In this document: positions 57,101 to 64,000 of the stretch, piece by piece
Layout of the letters: each line of letters begins with the position of its first letter
How positions within the stretch are numbered: the first letter of the stretch is position 1
Assembly (NCBI RefSeq): GCF_021462225.1
Contig: NC_061805.1
Span: forward strand, 49,784,360-49,848,359
DNA: 64,000 nt
From: Girardinichthys multiradiatus
Taxonomy: Eukaryota; Chordata; Actinopteri; Cyprinodontiformes; Goodeidae
Direction of reading: 5' to 3'
The notes under the pieces: generated by a model
Databases searched by the model: none
Seen by the model: only the letters and a program-made list of their open reading frames with translations
Told to the model about the DNA's origin: nothing
Program-made: the position numbers and the translations under genes

Positions 57101-58928
57101 TTAATGCTTTGGTGAGACCTTACTTCCTGGTCTCTAGTTTAGCCTTTAGTGTCTTAGTTGCTCATATTGTTGAAAGGTCAAAAGGTCAAACAGACCAGAA
57201 CCTGACGGAGGCTCAAAAGCAAACCCGGTAAGTTGAGCATATCTTAAAGCAGACCTGAAGGAAACAACTGCCACACTGCTAACTGCTCATGTTCATCCCT
57301 GCCGTTACTGCACCACTCAAACAGAACTAAACTAACTCTAGTTATTCACACATGATGAAAGCAGGAAGTCGTTCTTCACGCCACTCTGAACCAGCAGCTC
57401 AGTGCTGTTTAGGTGAGGCTGTGGGGACCTTTAAGGAGCTGCAGCAAATAAAATTGCCTTCCCAGACTTCCCTGGGAGCCCTGTGTGAACCGTGAGTAAA
57501 GGCTAATTTTAATATGCAGTAGCGTAGTATTGGCCCCAGTCCAGGCAGCCTTTAGCACTCAGCCCAATTTTCCACATGCATTCAGCTTCCACGATCCAGA
57601 GCCGGAAGGGAGCCATCTCCCTGCCAGACATCAGCTCTGCTGGAGGCCAGCAGCAGCAGAGCTCTCAGACGAAGCTGTGAAACTCAGCCTGAAATCTACA
57701 TCCAAGGTTCCTTAGAGCTCCTGTCAGACCAAGCCAAGCTGAAGAGACGGACCAGGAACCTTCGATGTGGTTTCATCTCAAGCTTTGATCTGGGAATAGT
57801 TCAACAGAAGCTTTTCTGCTGTATTTATTTTATCAACAGAAGCAGGGATGTATGCAACAGCTATTAGTTACAGGTTAATTATTTACAACGTGTTTCTCTT
57901 TTGGGTTAATAAAATTACTTCTGTAAAAGCTGGAACAACAGCTCTTCATTTATACCTGCTGATTGTTGTTCTCAGCAGCCCGTAGACACCAGAGAATGTC
58001 CGTGTGGGGGAATAAATTCAGCTTTACTTCCTGCTTTGCCCTCCACCTCCTGTAAAATTCAAACTTCACACAAGTAATGAGCCCTAGGTGTGGCGAAAGG
58101 GTCCCACCGTTCAGGCGTCTGACATTTACTCCGGGCTCACCAGAACAGAGGAGTCAAAGAGAACCAACGTCCGAGAGAATCTGTCAACTTTTCACAGCTG
58201 CAGTTTGGTTACTTTGGTCCAAATTAGTTGATTGTTTCTGGTGTTGTGGTTCATTTTCACACAGAGAAAACTCCAAGAGAATACCAGGCACACAAAGACA
58301 CTAAACTGCACTCAGTAACTATTTAATCAGATTTTATCATCTCATGCAGTGGAGAAATTAGTAAAAGTAACAATCCCAACAATACAGCCAGTTTTATAGT
58401 AAATGTGGATAGTACTTTTTAGTATTTTTAAAAGAACAAACAGGGAATCATTATCTTCTTGTTTAATTAACCTTCTGTCAACACTGAGGTGTTTTTCTGC
58501 AATAGTGTGGCATCTGAAATGTGAAGAGATCTTCACCTAATAAAACTCAGAGGGTTCCTGCACAACCGTATGGAGCACCGTTACATTTAAACAGCTTACT
58601 GAGTTTCTCCTGTTTGAAAACAGGCCGAACGCTGAGCCCTCAGCATCACATCCCAAATACACCATGAAAGACACAAAGAAAGCTGCAGCTCTGCCAGCTT
58701 CTGGAGGTCATGATGCAACTCTTGAACTCCACCGAGTTCAGACGAAGATGAAGATGCATGAGAGTCAGTTAAATCATTGTGGACGTCTCACTCTCACAGC
58801 TCACGTCCAGCTTCACAGCGCTGCAACCAGAGCAGAAAACACTGGAGACATAATCAAAACCGTAGGGCTACCTGCACACAATCTGCAGCTCAGGTGACCT
58901 CTATGTGGATCTTCTGCACATCAGCGTA
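54166..58928. other. No recognised gene
   Basis: Includes TG microsatellites at 54466-54484 and 56816-56833. No exon, repeat family or RNA gene could be supported elsewhere; the numerous short frames lack motifs and splice context. Confidence 0.4.
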
Positions 58929-59130
58929 CAGGTCCTTCTCAAAATATTAGCATATTGTGATAAAGTTCATTATTTTCCATAATGTTATGATGAAAATTTA
59001 ACATTCATATATTTTAGATTCATTGCACACTAACTGAAATATTTCAGGTCTTTTATTGTCTTAATACGGATGATTTTGGCATACAGCTCATGAAAACCCA
59101 AAATTCCTATCTCACAAAATTAGCATATTT
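58929..59130 (+). repeat. Tc1 copy 3 left inverted repeat
   Basis: About 202 bp, nearly perfect complement of 60338-60538, with the outer and inner direct-repeat sites. Confidence 0.93.
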
Positions 59131-59205
59131 CATCCGACCAATAAAAGAAAAGTGTTTTTAATACAAAAAACGTCAACCTTCAAATAATCATGTACAGTTA
59201 TGCAC

Positions 59206-60210
59206 TCAATACTTGGTCGGGAATCCTTTGGCAGAAATGACTGCTTCAATGCGGCGTGGCATGGAGGCAATCAGCCTGTGGCACTGCTGAGGTCTTATGG
59301 AGGCCCAGGATGCTTCGATAGCGGCCTTTAGCTCATCCAGAGTGTTGGGTCTTGAGTCTCTCAACGTTCTCTTCACAATATCCCACAGATTCTCTATGGG
59401 GTTCAGGTCAGGAGAGTTGGCAGGCCAATTGAGCACAGTGATACCATGGTCAGTAAACCATTTACCAGTGGTTTTGGCACTGTGAGCAGGTGCCAGGTCG
59501 TGCTGAAAAATGAAATCTTCATCTCCATAAAGCTTTTCAGCAGATGGAAGCATGAAGTGCTCCAAAATCTCCTGATAGCTAGCTGCATTGACCCTGCCCT
59601 TGATAAAACACAGTGGACCAACACCAGCAGCTGACACGGCACCCCAGACCATCACTGACTGTGGGTACTTGACACTGGACTTCTGGCATTTTGGCATTTC
59701 CTTCTCCCCAGTCTTCCTCCAGACTCTGGCACCTTGATTTCCGAATGACATGCAGAATTTGCTTTCATCCGAAAAAAGTACTTTGGACCACTGAGCAACA
59801 GTCCAGTGCTGCTTCTCTGTAGCCCAGGTCAGGCGCTTCTGCCGCTGTTTCTGGTTCAAAAGTGGCTTGACCTGGGGAATGCGGCACCTGTAGCCCATTT
59901 CCTGCACACGCCTGTGCACGGTGGCTCTGGATGTTTCTACTCCAGACTCAGTCCACTGCTTCCGCAGGTCCCCCAAGGTCTGGAATCTGCCCTTCTCCAC
60001 AATCTTCCTCAGGGTATGGTCACCTCTTCTCGTTGTGCAGCGTTTTCTGCCACACTTTTTCCTTCCCACAGACTTCCCACTGAGGTGCCTTGATACAGCA
60101 CTCTGGGAACAGCCTATTCGTTCAGAAATGTCTTTCTGTGTCTTACCCTCTTGCTTGAGGGTGTCAATAGTGGCCTTCTGGACAGCAGTCAGGTCGGCAG
60201 TCTTACCCAT
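59206..60210 (-). CDS. Tc1/mariner DD34E transposase, intact
   Basis: 334 codons without interruption. Residues 1-110 form the paired-like DNA-binding region: [34 protein letters not shown], a basic hinge [14 protein letters not shown] that is both AT-hook-like and a nuclear-signal candidate, then a second helical domain. The catalytic triad is D148 (LFSDES), D238 (FQHDLAPAH) and E273 (PDLNPIENLW), with exactly 34 residues between the last two. A glycine-containing VMVWGAVSAAGVG box lies at 187-198. The protein ends [10 protein letters not shown], and the length is typical for Tc1. His at residue 65 replaces Arg seen in both other copies. Activity is likely but untested. Confidence 0.97.
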   Translation of the reverse strand: MGKTADLTAVQKATIDTLKQEGKTQKDISERIGCSQSAVSRHLSGKSVGRKKCGRKRCTTRRGDHTLRKIVEKGRFQTLGDLRKQWTESGVETSRATVHRRVQEMGYRCRIPQVKPLLNQKQRQKRLTWATEKQHWTVAQWSKVLFSDESKFCMSFGNQGARVWRKTGEKEMPKCQKSSVKYPQSVMVWGAVSAAGVGPLCFIKGRVNAASYQEILEHFMLPSAEKLYGDEDFIFQHDLAPAHSAKTTGKWFTDHGITVLNWPANSPDLNPIENLWDIVKRTLRDSRPNTLDELKAAIEASWASIRPQQCHRLIASMPRRIEAVISAKGFPTKY

Positions 60211-60337
60211 GATTGGGGTTTTGAGTGATAAACCAGGCTGGGAGTTTTAAAGGCCTCAGGAATCTTTTGCAGGTGTTTAGAGTTAACTCGTTGATTCAGA
60301 TGATTAGGTTCATAGCTCGTTTAGAGACCCTTTTAAT

Positions 60338-60538
60338 AATATGCTAATTTTGTGAGATAGGAATTTTGGGTTTTCATGAGCTGTATGCCAAAATAATCCG
60401 TATTAAGACAATAAAAGACCTGAAATATTTCAGTTAGTGTGCAATGAATCTAAAATATATGAATGTTACATTTTCATCATTACATTATGGAAAATAATGA
60501 ACTTTATTACAATATGCTAATATTTTGAGAAGGACCTG
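60338..60538 (-). repeat. Tc1 copy 3 right inverted repeat
   Basis: About 201 bp, complement of the left repeat with a few substitutions (for example actttattac where the left end predicts actttatcac). Confidence 0.93.
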
Positions 60539-60699
60539 TATTTTTATGTTCTTCATGTTGTATTTACTGGTTAGATATCAGCCCAGCGTGCAGCGAGGCT
60601 GGCTGCAGTCGGATCCTATAAGATGAAATACTGAAAACTGTTTCTATGTTGTTCAAACATGACTTTGACAAAAGTGTGGTACGATAAAAAGGTTTGAAG

Positions 60700-61290
60700 G
60701 AGTCAGTGAAATTAAAATATTATTTTACACCCTAGAAATGAAAAGGGTGTACTTTGTTTTCACTGTGCTTCCTTTGGGGCACCTGTTGCAGCAGTGCATT
60801 AGCGTCATATGCCGATGATACCCAGATTTAGTGACCTCTGCCAGTTTTCACACTGCTTTCCTATCCATCACATTAAAAATGAGGACCTGATGGCTTCCTC
60901 CAGTTCTCCTCAGCTTCTCGTACCAAATAATCATCCAGAGCCGTCAAAAAGACGTCACGTCAGATCAAAGGTCAAACATGTTAGGTTTGTGGTTTCCTCC
61001 CATAGAAATGGTAATAGTGGTAACCAGCTCATGAGAAGCATGGATTAGTGCAACTCTCTCCTCCTTGTAGAAGATGAGTCTGTTTCTCTCTGCTCAATGA
61101 TTTAAATCCCAGCCAAAGACCTTTTCTTTTTAATATTTTTGCCTGTTATGTATCACCATTTTATTTATGTTATCTGCGGTATATCAATTGTTTTCTGTGT
61201 TTTACCTTGACCGTATTTTTAGTGCTTATTTTTTGTAACATTGGTTTTAAAAAGTGCGTTATACATTAAAATTCACATTATCTATTAATA
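60700..61290 (+). pseudogene. LINE remnant with YADD box and 3' UTR
   Basis: The plus strand near 60807-60828 encodes SYADDTQI followed by a stop, the RT catalytic box of an L2-like element. After a deleted C-terminal part, a 3' UTR-like AT-rich tail follows with aaaaagtgcgttatacatta, resembling the AAGTGCTATATAAA ends of such LINEs. Highly decayed. Confidence 0.5.
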
Positions 61291-62189
61291 TTTGCGTTAA
61301 ATTACAGCTCAGATCAGACTTTTTAGTACAGTTTGAAAATATGAAAGGCTCTGGCAGAAATAGACTAGAAATAGAAATCCTTAGTTCAGTTTCTAACAGG
61401 AAAAGAGACTTTTGTCTGTAAACACAACAACAATCACATCAGGGAGACCAGAAAACACTTTTCAGACCATGACAGAAAGTAGGGGAAATAAAATGCTCTT
61501 TGAACTTTAACAGTAAACAAACCAGAGAAGTTTTCACTTTTAAAAGAAAGAAGCTAGCTTGATGTTGAACTTCTGAATAGTTCAACGTCTTTATTAAGTT
61601 CGGTTCATTGAGTCTCGGCAGCAGAAAGAGCTCCAGTTTAATCCTGAAACCCATCTGGATTGGGTTTGGGTCTTAAACCTGGAGGGCGGGATGGAGGGGT
61701 TGCCTGGATGTGAGGAGTGTCTTTTGACGCTGCCTGAGCTGAAGCCTCTGAGTGAATATTTGATTCCCTGTTACAGTGCTCGCCTCAAACAAGCTGTGCC
61801 CGTCCGCCAGCAGCCGAGCAGCAGTGAAGGCGCCCGGCTGACAACGAGCAGGTGGGTCTGTTCGTTCCGGACGGCACGAAAACGACAGAACCAGAATGCG
61901 GCTGAGGAACAGGAGCGGGAGATACACCCCACCCGTCTTCAGCTGAGGGTGGTGTGAGCTCTAACATGAAGCGAAACCAAATGTTACTTGTTAATGTTAC
62001 AGAACGCAGTCTTTAGCCTGTGGAGAATTAATGGAATATAATGAGCTCTAAAAGTTCAGAGTAAAGCAGCTTCATTAATAAAAGAAGCCAGAGGGAACTG
62101 CTGCTGCTGATCAAACTTCAAGCTGAACAAAGATAAATACCAAGGTTTAACTGCGACTAACTATATGCTTCTCCAACAGACAGGACAAC
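61291..62189. other. Unassigned, with a GC-richer block at 61680-61960
   Basis: 61680-61960 is GC-rich with open frames on both strands. On the plus strand a 75-nt piece is bracketed by ttccctgttacag and a GTGGGT donor, but no homology was recognised. It may be an exon, a CpG-rich promoter fragment or chance. Confidence 0.25.
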
Positions 62190-62665
62190 TGGATCAGAGC
62201 TCATCTGTTCAGCTGTGTTTCTCTCCTGGATAAAGCCACTAAATGAGCCAAGACTGCCATTTACTCTATCTTTTCTTTAAAATAGAAAGTACTCCTGGAT
62301 CAGTGCTTCTTTGTTCTGTTTGTGTCTCTGCTCTGTTCTCTCAAACCTCCAGTCGGTCATGGCAGATGGCCGCTCATACTGAGCCTGGTTCTGGTTCTGC
62401 TGGAGGTTTCTTCCTGTTAAAAGGGAGTTTTTCCTCTCCACTGTCGCTACATGCATGCTCAGTATGAGGGATTGCTGCAAAGTCAACGCCAGTGACTGTC
62501 CACTGTCTCTACATGCTCATCCAGGAGGAGTGAATGCTGCAAGTCACTGACTGGATGCAATCTGCTGGGTTTCCTTAGATAGAAAAACTTTTTATCCAAT
62601 TTGAATAACAAATTGAATCCGACGGCACTGTTTGATAGTTAGGATTATTTCTGGATGTATGTCCT
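62190..62665 (+). repeat. Interspersed repeat family R, copy 3
   Basis: Matches copy 1 from about 62283 to 62600 and matches copy 2 (inverted) further upstream to about 62190. It is truncated before the AATAAACTGAATTG tail. Confidence 0.75.
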
Positions 62666-63540
62666 CACATTTTAACTCTGAACTAATTTCATGTACTTTG
62701 CAAACTCTCCATTACATCCAACCTCTACACTGATGGAGGTTTCTTCACATCCATGTGGAGATGCATTCAAGAATGGAGACATTTCCAGACCTAAATGCTC
62801 GCATTCATGTATTTCCCACAGTTTGATTAGTTTTCTCATATGTAAAACCTTAGAATAGAAACATTATGCTGTTGCTCTCAATCATTTAGGAAAATTTGCA
62901 AAAACATGAGTGAAATTAGGGTTCAGAACATGAAGGACAATATTTGTGTTCTCTAAATTAAATAATAAGTTACTTTCTGTGACAGTGATCAGCAGTTTCT
63001 CTCAGCTGCATGAGCCAGACCAGATAGAACAGTATTGTTTCAGTTCCCTCTTTCACACTGATGCTCCAAATTAAAATCAACCATTAAAATGTAATAACGA
63101 CTTTTATCTGAACGTCTTTAGCTGAATAAAGATGATTCATTTGTCTGGAATTGCTGCATCGAAACAAGCAGGGAGCCTACAAAGCTGCAACCTTGGTCAG
63201 CAAATGGTTCACTTTCAGTTCAGCCTCAGGAAACACAGAGGAGGGCTGATGTAGGAGGGAAAAACACAGATGGACAGACTGGACCGTCCAAAGGACTGCT
63301 TCAGCACTGGGAACATCTAAATGATGGGGTTCATCACTCAGCTGTCCCCAGTGCTGAAGCTGTCCTTAGTGGTGTTAAACTGGTTTATGAATGAAGGAAA
63401 GCTAACAGCCTTCTGGTTAAGGTTGGGTGAGAGTTGGTGAATGATGAATTAAAGAACATCCATAAAGCTGCAGGGTTTCTGTTTCCTGACCTCTTTGAGT
63501 AGCTCAACATCTGCAGCTCAGATCAAATGTAACAGCTAAA
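62666..63540. other. No recognised feature
   Basis: Nothing supportable. Confidence 0.4.
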
Positions 63541-63915
<375 letters not shown>

Positions 63916-64000
63916 CCATGAAGCTGCAACAATGTGCATAACAGAAAAACTATATCCTGGCTCATTTACACAACTGCCTTTACACTGATTCAGGGACTTT

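Larger units (their letters stand above)
58929..60538 (-). mobile_element. Tc1-type transposon copy 3, complete
   Basis: 1610 bp flanked by TA at 58927-58928 and 60539-60540. Inverted repeats of about 200 bp (58929-59130 and 60338-60538) surround a single intact transposase frame. Each repeat contains an outer site (ctcaaaatattagcatattg) and an inner site of similar sequence (ctcacaaaattagcatattt), an IR/DR arrangement as in other fish Tc1 elements. It is a member of the DD34E Tc1 group. Confidence 0.98.

Overview
The window reads as teleost fish nuclear DNA. It is AT-rich with long introns, and carries the repeat fauna usual for fish: Tc1/mariner transposons, L2- and Rex1-type LINEs, small inverted-repeat elements and dinucleotide microsatellites. 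I see no bacterial operon, phage, CRISPR or rRNA signal. The species cannot be fixed from sequence alone.

The only convincing host gene lies on the minus strand in the left half. Ten spliced segments between about 29.8 kb and 4.5 kb encode a DZF-domain protein that matches the STRBP/ILF3 family best (STRBP over ILF3, ZFR or ZFR2). Reading along the gene, exons are at 29777-29674 (5' UTR plus the ATG), 25757-25540, 24985-24820, 22436-22286, 15051-14933, 9356-9261, 9159-9048, 6480-6383, 4847-4754 and 4535-4467. All splice sites are GT-AG and every phase joins correctly, giving about 375 residues. The two double-stranded RNA-binding domains expected after the DZF domain are not seen and probably lie to the left of base 1. 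The first non-coding exon and promoter were not found; they would lie to the right of 29.8 kb.

The introns and the right half are dominated by mobile DNA. One 1.6 kb Tc1 family is present three times: a deleted copy (7365-8574), a copy with one nonsense codon nested inside a LINE (49815-51418) and an apparently intact copy (58929-60538). One L2-like LINE family is present twice, both in minus orientation: a 5'-truncated, internally deleted copy (about 9420-12185) in an intron of the DZF gene, and a nearly full-length copy (about 47720-54165) with an ORF1 esterase-like domain, endonuclease and reverse transcriptase. The two L2 copies share lesions in the RT, which suggests a common defective source. 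Older debris includes a Rex1-like RT (18.7-20.1 kb), pieces of at least two other LINE families, four older Tc1 remnants and several small inverted-repeat families.

From about 30 kb to 64 kb no host exon could be supported. That stretch is either the long 5' intron of the DZF gene or intergenic DNA.
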